Shown here in pieces: positions 1-6,497 of a DNA stretch of 7,014 nucleotides. The notes below the pieces were generated by a model. That model did no database searches, was not told the origin of the DNA, and worked only from the letters and a program-made list of their open reading frames with translations. The stretch lies in the NCBI GenBank assembly GCA_030042795.1, contig JASHYZ010000605.1, forward strand, positions 1 to 7,014, read 5' to 3'. A program made the translations under genes and the position numbers. The DNA is from Terriglobia bacterium (GTDB lineage Bacteria > Acidobacteriota > Terriglobia > UBA7540). Within the stretch, counting starts at the first letter, position 1, and each line of letters opens with the position of its first letter.

Positions 1-1
1 A

Positions 2-157
2 CTCGAGGCTGCGCGAACCTTCAAGCCTATGAGCACCGAAGAGGTCGCAGCTTTGCTGGCGAAGACCAAAACAGCGGCGATGACCGGCCGGTTTGAGCCC
101 TTTAAGACCACGAGCGACTTTGATGGCACAGCGCATAATCCCCAATGGTTGGGATAG
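2..157 (+). CDS. C-terminal end of a probable aldo/keto reductase (5' end outside the window)
   Basis: An open frame enters from the left edge and ends at TAG 155-157, giving the last 51 residues of a protein. The visible part has a helical stretch (STEEVAALLAKTKTAA) followed by a tail reading FEPFKTTSDFDGTAHNPQWL and a final Gly. A short helix that leads into an 'FKTT..FDGT.HNP.WLG' ending matches my recollection of the C-terminus of one group of bacterial aldo/keto reductases, which are NAD(P)H-dependent oxidoreductases with a TIM-barrel fold. The catalytic Asp/Tyr/Lys/His residues would lie upstream and cannot be checked, so the family call rests on the tail alone. The gene points the same way as the efflux operon but is separated from it by 226 non-coding bases, so co-transcription is possible but not shown. 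It could also be an unrelated oxidoreductase with a similar tail. Confidence 0.58.
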   Translation, partial: LEAARTFKPMSTEEVAALLAKTKTAAMTGRFEPFKTTSDFDGTAHNPQWLG

Positions 158-194
158 CGCGCCGCGGTTTCTGGTGTTTTGAAATCTCGAAATA

Positions 195-285
195 TGCCAC
201 CTGAAACGCGAGGGGACCTCGCCGGTTTGACGTCGAAGACCTCGTCCCTTGTTGCTGCCACTTCGGCGCGCGGTTTCAGGTGGCA
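195..285. repeat. Long inverted repeat with nested hairpin in the operon leader
   Basis: TGCCACCTGAAAC (195-207) is the exact reverse complement of GTTTCAGGTGGCA (273-285), giving 13 bp of perfect pairing. After skipping one base (G272), three more pairs (208-210 with 269-271) extend it. Nested inside is a compact hairpin, GCGAGG / CCTCGC (208-213 and 217-222) around the 3-nt loop GGA, which competes with that extension. GGGAC (213-217) can also pair with GTCCC (244-248), and GACCTCG occurs twice (215-221 and 238-244). The arms are too far apart for a simple terminator and no T-run follows. Possible roles are paired operator half-sites, a structured 5' leader, or the relic of a small palindromic element. 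Confidence 0.7.
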
Positions 286-327
286 AAGCTGAAGGGCTTG
301 CAACACTGCCTCGGCGCACCGTTTCAG
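249..327. repeat. Two-copy imperfect direct repeat upstream of the permease
   Basis: Copy 1 (249-279) and copy 2 (298-327) share the order CTTG, a short variable stretch, CTGCC, then TCGGCGCNCNGTTTCAG. The last 17 bases (263-279 against 311-327) match at 15 positions. Copy 1 has three extra bases (ACT) after CTGCC. The 17-nt cores are 48 bases apart. The GTTTCAG at the end of copy 1 is also part of the right arm of the inverted repeat, so the same heptamer occurs three times in the leader, once inverted (201-207). Spaced direct repeats ahead of an efflux operon are compatible with tandem operator sites, but no regulator gene is present to support that. Confidence 0.6.
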
Positions 328-332
328 CCGAG
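310..332 (+). other. Small GC-rich hairpin 52 bases before the permease start
   Basis: CTCGGC (310-315) pairs with GCCGAG (327-332) around an 11-nt loop. There is no following T-tract, so it is not a convincing intrinsic terminator. It overlaps the second copy of the leader direct repeat. It may be a structured part of the 5' untranslated region, or chance pairing in GC-rich DNA. Confidence 0.35.
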
Positions 333-383
333 CTTGTGTCGAGGGTCACTTGATCTTCATCTAAGTTCCATCGGGATTCAGCT

Positions 384-3300
384 ATGTGGATCGTCAGACT
401 CGCTCTCCGGCGGCCGTACACCTTTGTCGTCGTGTCTATCCTTATCCTGTTGCTGGGCGTGTTCACGATCATTCGAACCCCCAAGGACATTTTCCCCAAC
501 ATCAACATCCCGGTGGTGAGTGTGTTGTGGAATTACCAGGGCCTCTCTCCCGAACAACTGGCGGAGCGCATCGTGGCCAACAACGAACGGGCCATGACCA
601 CCACGGTGAATGATATCGAGCATATCGAGTCGCAGACGCTGAACGGAATTTCCGTCATTAAGGTCTTCTTCCAGCCTGGCGCCAACATCAGCATGGCGGT
701 AAGTCAGCTTACCGCCATATGCCAGACTCAACTTCGTCAATTTCCGCCCGGTACGACGCCGCCTCTAGTTATCCAGTACAGCGCTTCGAGCGTGCCCATC
801 CTTCAGATGGGACTTTCCGGCCGGGGGCTTAATGAGCAGCAGTTGTTTGACCTCGGGGTGAACTTCATTCGCGTCCAATTGCTGAATGTTCAAGGCGCCG
901 CTATACCCTATCCTTACGGTGGCAAGATGCGCGAGGTCATGGTGGACCTGAACACACAGGCCCTCCAGGCAAAGGGGCTTTCGCCCGTTGACGTCACCAA
1001 CGCCGTTGCCAATCAGAACCTGATTCTTCCTTCAGGAACTTCCAAAATCGGGCAGTTCGAGTATGACGTTGAGACCAATGGCAGCCCGCTAACGGTTCAG
1101 CAATTGAATGACCTCCCCATCAAAAGTGTTGGAAACACGGTGGTGTATATCCGCGACGTCGCGCACGTGAGGGATGGGTTCCCGCCGCAGACGAACATCG
1201 TCCGAGTTAACGGCCAGCGGGCCGTTTTGCTGACCGTTCTAAAGACAGGACAAGCCTCCACTCTGGATATCATCTCGCAAATCAAGCAGGAACTACCTTT
1301 CATCGAGAAGGGCCTGCCTCCTCAGTTCGAAACGCACCTGCTGATGGACCAGTCCATCTTTGTGCGCGCTTCGATCAGCGGGGTGGTGCGGGAAGCCTTG
1401 ATTGCGGCGTGTCTGACCGCGGCGATGATTCTGCTATTCCTAGGGAGTTGGCGCAGCACGCTAATTGTGGCTGTCTCAATTCCCCTTTCTGTGCTGACCT
1501 CTCTCATCATCCTGAGTGCCCTGGGCGAGACCATCAACATCATGACGCTGGGGGGATTCGCTCTGGCCGTGGGCATTCTGGTGGATGATGCGACCGTGGA
1601 AATCGAGAATATCAACCGCAACATCGCCATGAAGAAAGAAGTGCAGAAGGCGATCCTCGATGGCGCCGCCCAAATCGCCGTTCCTGCTTTTGTTTCTACG
1701 CTCTCGATTTGTATCGTATTCGTTCCCATGTTTTTCCTCACGGGCGTGGCCCGCTACCTTTTTGTACCCCTGGCAGAGGCAGTGAGCTTCGCCATGCTGG
1801 CCTCCTACTTCCTGTCGCGCACCATCGTGCCGACCATGGCCAAATACCTCTTGCGAGGCCACGAAGAGGACGTCGCTAAACTTGAACAGGAAGCGCGGGG
1901 TCATTTCCTGGCACGGCAGCAGGTGCGGTTTGAGCACGCCTTTGAGGGATTCAGGCACCGATATCGGGCTCTTTTGCAGAGCTGCCTCGAACGGCCGGGC
2001 GTATTCGCCGTCATTTTTTTACTAGTGATGCTGATCTCGGCCGCAGCACTGTTTCCCTGGCTCGGCGAAGACTTTTTCCCCGCCGTCGACAGCGGCCAGT
2101 TTACACTTCACTTGCGCGCTCCCACCGGTACGCGCATCGAAGAGACGGCGCGGCTCTGTGACCTGGTGGAGGAATCGATCCGGCGCGTCATTCCCGGCAA
2201 TGAGATCAATAGCGTAATTGACGATGTCGGGATGCCTTACAGCAGCATCAATCTTTCCTACAGCAATTCGGCTCCCATTGGAACTGGGGACGCCGACATC
2301 CTGGTTTCACTGACGGCCAAACACCGTCCTACGGATGAGTACGTCAACAGTCTTAGGATCAGGCTCGCCCAGGACTTTCCCGGCGTCATCTTTTACTTTC
2401 TGCCTTCGGACATGGTGAGCCAGATTCTCAACTTCGGCCTGCCCGCGCCCATCGACGTACAGGTTGTCGGCAACAATCTGGAGGCCAACCGGGAGTTTGC
2501 CGACCGCCTTCTCGCGAAGGTGCGGCACATTTCGGGTACTGCGGATTTGCGCATCCAGCAGGCGTTCAATCTGCCGCGGATCCAGATCGACGTGGACCGC
2601 ACTCGGGCGCAACAAGTGGGCCTGACCGATCACGATGTGGCGAGCTCCATGCTTATTTCGTTAAGCGGGAGCTTCCAAACTTCTCCCACCTTCTGGCTCG
2701 ACCCGAAGAATGGCGTGAGTTATAGCATCGCTGCTCAAACGCCCCAATATGATGTTGACTCCCTTCAGGACCTGAGTAACATTCCCATCACGGGCGCTGA
2801 TGGCAGTCCGCCGCAGATTCTGGGAAACCTGGCGAGTATCTATCGGGGCAGCGCGATGGCGGTAGTGTCACATTACAACGTGACACCCGTTATCGATATC
2901 TATGGTTCCGTTGAAGGCCGAGACCTCGGCGGTGTGGCCGCCGACCTGGACCGGGTTGTGGGCGAGAGTCAAAAGGATCTACCGCGCGGGTCACGCACCA
3001 TCATTCGCGGCCAGATCCTTACCATGCGGTCTTCGTTTGTCGGCCTGGTCTCCGGCTTGGTGCTCTCTATCGTCCTGGTCTATCTACTGATCGTGGTGAA
3101 TTTTCAATCGTGGCTCGACCCGTTGATCATCATTTCGGCTCTGCCGGCGGCGCTCTCCGGTATCGTGTGGATGCTGTTCGTTTCCCGCACCACCATTAGC
3201 GTGCCGGCGCTAACAGGCTCCATCATGTGCATGGGCGTGGCTGCGGCCAACAGCATCCTGGTGGTGAGTTTCGCCAAGGAGCAGATGGCGGAGGAGGGCG

Positions 3301-3605
3301 CGGACCCTTTCCACGCCGCGCTTGAGGCAGGATTCACGCGCTTCCGGCCCGTGCTGATGACTGCTCTAGCGATGATTATCGGTATGGTGCCCATGGCTCT
3401 CGGCTTGGGAGAGGGCGGCGAACAGAATGCTCCGTTGGGGCGCGCCGTGATCGGTGGCTTGCTGTTCGCCACCGTTTCCACGCTCCTTTTTGTGCCGACT
3501 CTGTTTAGCATCATTCATGGTTATCTGAGACGCCGCCGCCAAGCTACCCAGGGCGAATCGCAACCGACAGGCCGAATCGAAAACTTTCGTGAGGGCGAAG
3601 AATGA
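384..3605 (+). CDS. RND-type efflux pump inner-membrane permease (HAE-1/AcrB-like)
   Basis: This is the proton-driven substrate transporter of a tripartite pump. At 1073 residues it is close to AcrB length. It has the two-fold RND layout: TM1 (about 12-30), a large periplasmic porter/docking loop (31-330), TM2-6 (about 335-488), TM7 (about 540-560), a second periplasmic loop (561-882) and TM8-12 (about 885-1046), ending in an RRRR-containing cytosolic tail. TM4 carries the proton-relay motif GILVDDATVEIEN with D401/D402 (AcrB D407/D408) and E408 (AcrB E414). R986 and T993 match AcrB R971 and T978. The TM10 motif reads MGVAAANSILVVSFAKE, so Ala955 sits where AcrB has Lys940. The Asp-Asp pair favours organic substrates over metals. 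ATG 384 is chosen because the frame has a stop at 351-353 and no other start between. The ribosome site is weak (only GGGA at 373-376). The stop overlaps the adaptor start. The substrate is unknown. Confidence 0.96.
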   Translation: MWIVRLALRRPYTFVVVSILILLLGVFTIIRTPKDIFPNINIPVVSVLWNYQGLSPEQLAERIVANNERAMTTTVNDIEHIESQTLNGISVIKVFFQPGANISMAVSQLTAICQTQLRQFPPGTTPPLVIQYSASSVPILQMGLSGRGLNEQQLFDLGVNFIRVQLLNVQGAAIPYPYGGKMREVMVDLNTQALQAKGLSPVDVTNAVANQNLILPSGTSKIGQFEYDVETNGSPLTVQQLNDLPIKSVGNTVVYIRDVAHVRDGFPPQTNIVRVNGQRAVLLTVLKTGQASTLDIISQIKQELPFIEKGLPPQFETHLLMDQSIFVRASISGVVREALIAACLTAAMILLFLGSWRSTLIVAVSIPLSVLTSLIILSALGETINIMTLGGFALAVGILVDDATVEIENINRNIAMKKEVQKAILDGAAQIAVPAFVSTLSICIVFVPMFFLTGVARYLFVPLAEAVSFAMLASYFLSRTIVPTMAKYLLRGHEEDVAKLEQEARGHFLARQQVRFEHAFEGFRHRYRALLQSCLERPGVFAVIFLLVMLISAAALFPWLGEDFFPAVDSGQFTLHLRAPTGTRIEETARLCDLVEESIRRVIPGNEINSVIDDVGMPYSSINLSYSNSAPIGTGDADILVSLTAKHRPTDEYVNSLRIRLAQDFPGVIFYFLPSDMVSQILNFGLPAPIDVQVVGNNLEANREFADRLLAKVRHISGTADLRIQQAFNLPRIQIDVDRTRAQQVGLTDHDVASSMLISLSGSFQTSPTFWLDPKNGVSYSIAAQTPQYDVDSLQDLSNIPITGADGSPPQILGNLASIYRGSAMAVVSHYNVTPVIDIYGSVEGRDLGGVAADLDRVVGESQKDLPRGSRTIIRGQILTMRSSFVGLVSGLVLSIVLVYLLIVVNFQSWLDPLIIISALPAALSGIVWMLFVSRTTISVPALTGSIMCMGVAAANSILVVSFAKEQMAEEGADPFHAALEAGFTRFRPVLMTALAMIIGMVPMALGLGEGGEQNAPLGRAVIGGLLFATVSTLLFVPTLFSIIHGYLRRRRQATQGESQPTGRIENFREGEE
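3591..3605 (+). promoter_or_regulatory. Ribosome site and ATGA overlap joining permease and adaptor
   Basis: GAGGG (3591-3595) lies six bases ahead of ATG 3602-3604. The permease stop TGA (3603-3605) overlaps that start by the sequence ATGA. A good Shine-Dalgarno inside the end of the upstream gene together with a 4-base overlap is the classic arrangement for translational coupling, and it fixes the adaptor start. Confidence 0.8.
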
Positions 3606-4909
3606 AGATCGATAGAGAAGGCCCGCAGATTGCGACCAGTGCCGGGCCTTCCGAACCTGGTACGCCACCGCGCAGTAGGGCCGCGCGGAAGGTGATCGCC
3701 GCCGTTATCGCGCTGGCTGCCGTCGCTTTGGTCGTAACTGCCGGTATCCTGCCCCGTGTGAGAGCTCGGCAGGAGGTGCGCGCTGAGACTGACGAACTCG
3801 CCGTTCCCACTGTGACGGTGGCTCATCCGCAGATCAGCACCGCGCAGCAAGAGGAGGTCTTGCCAGCGAACATCCAGCCCTATATTTCGGCGCCGATTTT
3901 CGCCCGCACCAACGGATATCTGAAGATCTGGTACTTCGATATCGGAGCTCACGTGAAGCAAGGCCAGTTGCTAGCTGAAATTGAGACGCCGGAGGTGGAT
4001 GCCCAGCTTCACCAGGCGCGCGCAGACTTGGCCACTGCTCAGGCTAACCTGCGTCTCGCTGAGATCACTGCTGCACGCTACCAGGATCTGTTGAAATCGG
4101 ACTCCGTCTCCAAACAGGACACTGACAATGCCACCGCCAATCTCGCCGCTCAGCGGACTACCGTGCAGTCCAACGAGCAGAACGTGAAGCGGCTGGAGGA
4201 CCTGGTTTCATTCGAAAAGGTGTATGCACCTTTTGATGGCGTTATTACAGCCCGCAATACGGACGTGGGAAATCTGATTAACTCCGGCGCCGGCTCGCCC
4301 TCCGCGCAGCTCTTTCAGATGTCTGCCATCGATACGCTCAGGGTGTACGTTAGCGTGCCTCAAATCTACTCGCCGGACGCCCGCGTGGGTCTGCCGGTTG
4401 ACCTGACTCTGCCTCAATACCCGGGAAGGCGCTTCACCGGCAAACTGGTCCGCACCGCTGAGGCCATCGACCCGGCTTCACGGACGTTGCTGGTGGAGAT
4501 TGACGTCAAGAACCCTACGGGCGAGCTTCTTCCCGGCGCCTATGCCGAAGCCCACTTCAGGCTGTCCTCATCGGTGGCCCACACTTATCTGCTGCCGGTA
4601 CCTGCGCTCATTTTCCGGTCTGAAGGTTTGCAGGTGGCGATCGTGAACGATGGCCGTCACGCGGAACTGAAGCATATCCAGCTCGGCCGGGATTTCGGCA
4701 CTCAAGTGGAAGTTGTAGCCGGTTTGGCTCCTGACGACCAGGTGATTATCAATCCTCCTGACTCGCTGGTGAGCGGCGAAGAGGTGCGTCCCGTACCGCA
4801 CTCTTACGATGGCACGACAGGGTCGCCGGCGGAATCACCCAAACCATCAGAAAGCCCACGTCAGGAAGGCAAAGGCAGCCTACAGCCCAACGGCGGGGGG
4901 CAGCAATGA
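3602..4909 (+). CDS. RND efflux periplasmic adaptor subunit (membrane fusion protein)
   Basis: This 435-residue protein bridges the permease and the outer-membrane channel. A charged cytosolic N-terminus (1-30) is followed by one hydrophobic segment (31-50, VIAAVIALAAVALVVTAGIL). There is no lipobox Cys, so it is anchored by a membrane helix and not by lipid. The first lipoyl half is near 98-131 (ARTNGYLKIWYFDIGAHVKQ, then GQLLAEIETPEV). The alpha-helical coiled-coil hairpin (about 132-203) has a tip reading RYQDLLKSDSVSKQDTDNA (159-177), the typical channel-contacting region of RND adaptors. The second lipoyl half is VYAPFDGVITARNTDVGNLI (207-226). The beta-barrel (about 245-325, with DPASRTLLVEI at 290-300) and membrane-proximal domain (about 328-398) follow. 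The tail (400-435) is rich in Pro, Ser and Gly, so it is probably disordered. No His/Met-rich metal-binding stretch is visible. The gene overlaps both neighbours by 4 bases. Confidence 0.95.
   Translation: MKIDREGPQIATSAGPSEPGTPPRSRAARKVIAAVIALAAVALVVTAGILPRVRARQEVRAETDELAVPTVTVAHPQISTAQQEEVLPANIQPYISAPIFARTNGYLKIWYFDIGAHVKQGQLLAEIETPEVDAQLHQARADLATAQANLRLAEITAARYQDLLKSDSVSKQDTDNATANLAAQRTTVQSNEQNVKRLEDLVSFEKVYAPFDGVITARNTDVGNLINSGAGSPSAQLFQMSAIDTLRVYVSVPQIYSPDARVGLPVDLTLPQYPGRRFTGKLVRTAEAIDPASRTLLVEIDVKNPTGELLPGAYAEAHFRLSSSVAHTYLLPVPALIFRSEGLQVAIVNDGRHAELKHIQLGRDFGTQVEVVAGLAPDDQVIINPPDSLVSGEEVRPVPHSYDGTTGSPAESPKPSESPRQEGKGSLQPNGGGQQ
4895..4909 (+). promoter_or_regulatory. Ribosome site and ATGA overlap joining adaptor and channel
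   Basis: A run of six G (4895-4900) precedes ATG 4906-4908 by five bases. The adaptor stop TGA (4907-4909) overlaps the start as ATGA, repeating the junction seen between permease and adaptor. This supports the 4906 start for the channel gene even though it gives an unusually long pre-signal N-terminus. Confidence 0.7.
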
Positions 4910-6420
4910 GTCGATTTCAGCTTGGGATCTGGGATCCGGAATTCAGAGTTCAAGGCTGGTACCCCCGATGGGTTTTGCTTGCTTCGATATCCTCCTTAGT
5001 TCTGGTCGTCGCCGGTTGCATCGTGGGACCGGATTACAAGCGGCCCAGTGTAACCGTTCCTCCGGCGTACAAGGAAGGCGGCGGCACGGCGACCCAGCCG
5101 GGCACTCAAAACTTCCAGCAGAAATGGTGGGAGATTTTCGGCGATGCGCAGCTCAACACCCTTGAAGAGCAGATCAAAATTTCAAACCAGAACCTGAAGG
5201 CCAGCGAGGCACAGTACCGGCAAGCCCGCGCGCTGGTGCGATTCTACCGGGCTGAGTACTATCCAACCGGCACCGTGAACCCATCGATCTCCCGCACGAA
5301 GTACTCGGATAATAAGCCTCCGGTGAGCTCGCTTTCAGGCGTCACCTACAATGACTTCCTGCTGCCGGGCGATCTCTCCTACGAAATCGATGCCTGGGGC
5401 CGGGTGCGGCGGACGGTGGAGTCCGCCCGGGCCAGCGCCGAAGCCAGCGCCGCGGATCTGGCCACCGTCAATCTGAGTGTACAATCCGAACTCGCCGTAG
5501 ATTACTTCGAGCTGCACAGCGCGGATGCACAGAAGAAGCTGCTCGATTCCACGGTTGCGGACTTCGAGAAGAGCCTCCAACTCACCGAAAATCGCCACTC
5601 CGGCGGTCTGGCGTCTGATCTCGATGTGCAACAGGCCCGGACGCAGCTCGAAACCACGCGCGCAGAGGCTACTGATGTAGGCGTTGCGAGAGCTCAGTTC
5701 GAGCATGCCGTGGCGGTGCTCACCGGGAAGCCGCCTTCGACTTTCAGCCTCGCGTTCTCGCCGGTGGCCGGACCGCCGCCCACGGTGCCGCTCGGCTTGC
5801 CGTCACAATTGCTCGAACGCCGCCCAGACGTGGTTGCCACTGAGCGCCAAATGACGGCCGCCAACGCGCAAATTGGCGTCGCCAAGGCAGCCTTTTTCCC
5901 CTCAATAATGTTGAGCACTTCGGGAGGACTTGAGAGCGGCTCACTGGGAACTCTGTTCCAGGGTCCGGGTCTCTTTTATTCGTTGGGTGCTGCGGCCGCC
6001 CAGACAGTGTTTGACGCTGGCCAGCGCCGCGCAAACGTGCAAGCGCAGCAAGCGGCCTACGACCAGACTGTTGCCAATTATCGGCAGACGGTTCTGACAG
6101 CGTTTCAGGATGTTGAGGACAATCTGGCTGCGTTACGCATTTTGGAGCAGGAAGCCAAGACACAGGACGTCGCCGTCGAGGCAGCCCGGCGATCTGTGGT
6201 TCTTTCCACGAATCAGTATAAAGGCGGCGTAACCGATTACCTGACGGTGCTCACCGCGCAGAGCGCTGCTCTGGCGGATGAGCGTTCCGCCGTAGACATT
6301 TTGCGCCGCCGCATGGACGCGAGCGTCCTGCTGATTAAGGCGCTTGGCGGTGGATGGGATGTAACCGCCAACCTTCCTCGGGCGGACGCGCTTGCTAGCA
6401 CTCCAAGCGGCGGACAATGA
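4906..6420 (+). CDS. Outer-membrane efflux channel lipoprotein, NodT/OprM type
   Basis: This 504-residue exit duct of the pump is predicted to trimerise into an outer-membrane barrel with a long periplasmic alpha-barrel. The signal peptide's hydrophobic part (23-37, VLLASISSLVLVVAG) ends in a lipobox, VAGC, with C38 as the lipidated residue. It is followed by IVGPDYKRP, the usual start of mature NodT-family channels. Two outer-membrane-efflux repeats follow. The first contains LPGDLSYEIDAWGRVRR (153-169) and GLASDLDVQQARTQL (234-248). The second contains LPSQLLERRPDVVATERQM (298-316), AQIGVAKAAFFP (321-332), FDAGQRRANV (369-378) and YKGGVTDYLTVLTAQ (438-452). Its length is normal for the family. 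The oddity is a roughly 20-residue stretch before the hydrophobic core, coded partly by a degenerate 7-bp tandem repeat. The true start could be later, but no other ATG lies nearby and the ATGA overlap favours 4906. It is the last gene of the operon. Confidence 0.95.
   Translation: MSRFQLGIWDPEFRVQGWYPRWVLLASISSLVLVVAGCIVGPDYKRPSVTVPPAYKEGGGTATQPGTQNFQQKWWEIFGDAQLNTLEEQIKISNQNLKASEAQYRQARALVRFYRAEYYPTGTVNPSISRTKYSDNKPPVSSLSGVTYNDFLLPGDLSYEIDAWGRVRRTVESARASAEASAADLATVNLSVQSELAVDYFELHSADAQKKLLDSTVADFEKSLQLTENRHSGGLASDLDVQQARTQLETTRAEATDVGVARAQFEHAVAVLTGKPPSTFSLAFSPVAGPPPTVPLGLPSQLLERRPDVVATERQMTAANAQIGVAKAAFFPSIMLSTSGGLESGSLGTLFQGPGLFYSLGAAAAQTVFDAGQRRANVQAQQAAYDQTVANYRQTVLTAFQDVEDNLAALRILEQEAKTQDVAVEAARRSVVLSTNQYKGGVTDYLTVLTAQSAALADERSAVDILRRRMDASVLLIKALGGGWDVTANLPRADALASTPSGGQ
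4923..4950 (+). repeat. Degenerate 7-bp tandem repeat inside the channel gene's 5' end
   Basis: TGGGATC occurs twice in tandem (4923-4929, 4930-4936). It is followed by two decayed units in the same 7-base register, CGGAATT (4937-4943) and CAGAGTT (4944-4950). Because 7 is not a multiple of 3, the repeat is read in shifting frames and codes a non-repetitive peptide (about residues 6-15 of the channel protein, LGIWDPEFRV). Short purine-rich heptamer repeats of this kind are usually intergenic, so its presence in the signal-peptide n-region suggests the gene start grew into or captured intergenic repeat DNA. Confidence 0.5.
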
Positions 6421-6431
6421 AATCATCAGCA

Positions 6432-6496
6432 CCCAGATCCAGGCGGGGTTGACCGGGCCAGAACCAGCCCGAGTCAACCCACATGCCTGACCTGGG
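6432..6496. terminator. Long imperfect hairpin between convergent genes, possible bidirectional terminator
   Basis: The core stem is GGGTTGAC plus CGGGC (6446-6458) pairing with GCCCG and GTCAACCC (6467-6471 and 6473-6480). It has a single bulged A (6472) and an 8-nt loop (6459-6466), giving 13 base pairs. An outer imperfect stem, CCCAGATCCAGG (6432-6443) with CCTGACCTGGG (6486-6496), encloses it. The position between two convergent stop codons fits a shared transcription end. Neither side has a T-tract, so it is not a textbook intrinsic terminator. It may act with Rho, protect the mRNA 3' end, or be a palindromic repeat element. Confidence 0.5.
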
Positions 6497-6497
6497 A

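Larger units (their letters stand above)
158..383. other. Non-coding leader between the reductase-like gene and the efflux operon
   Basis: No credible gene lies here; the one open frame starting inside it (GTG at 280) runs into the permease gene in another frame. The region holds a long inverted repeat (195-285), a small hairpin (208-222), an imperfect direct repeat (249-279 and 298-327) and a 6-bp hairpin (310-332). It must contain either the operon promoter or the read-through path from the upstream gene. I found no good -35/-10 pair, and no T-tract follows any hairpin, so no intrinsic terminator is supported. The clustered repeats make it the most likely site of transcriptional control of the pump. 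Confidence 0.7.

Noticed and set aside
227..254. TTGACG (227-232) as a -35 promoter box
   Set aside because: At 16-18 bases downstream there is only TTGTTG or TGTTGC, with no resemblance to a -10 box, and TTGACG falls within the inverted-repeat loop.
280..519. Open frame on the + strand starting in the leader and running into the permease gene
   Set aside because: It overlaps the certain permease in another frame, has a GTG start, and its product is Ser/Leu/Arg-rich with no recognisable family.
1322..1958. Open frames on the minus strand inside the permease gene
   Set aside because: They lie wholly opposite a conserved RND coding region and show no domain-like content. They reflect GC-rich codon use on the opposite strand.
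384..3605. Heavy-metal (CusA/CzcA) type RND permease
   Set aside because: TM4 has the Asp-Asp pair of drug-type pumps, and neither the permease nor the adaptor shows Met- or His-rich metal-binding stretches.
4932..4963. Cloning-vector polylinker, because GGATCC (4932-4937), GAATTC (4939-4944) and GGTACC (4958-4963) lie within about 30 bases
   Set aside because: The sites fall in a degenerate heptamer repeat inside a continuous, functional reading frame whose signal peptide and lipobox follow normally. No vector sequence flanks them, so chance is the better explanation.
4809..5165. Open frame on the + strand across the adaptor/channel junction
   Set aside because: It is an out-of-frame reading of two well-supported genes, with Arg/Gly/Pro-rich composition typical of a shadow.
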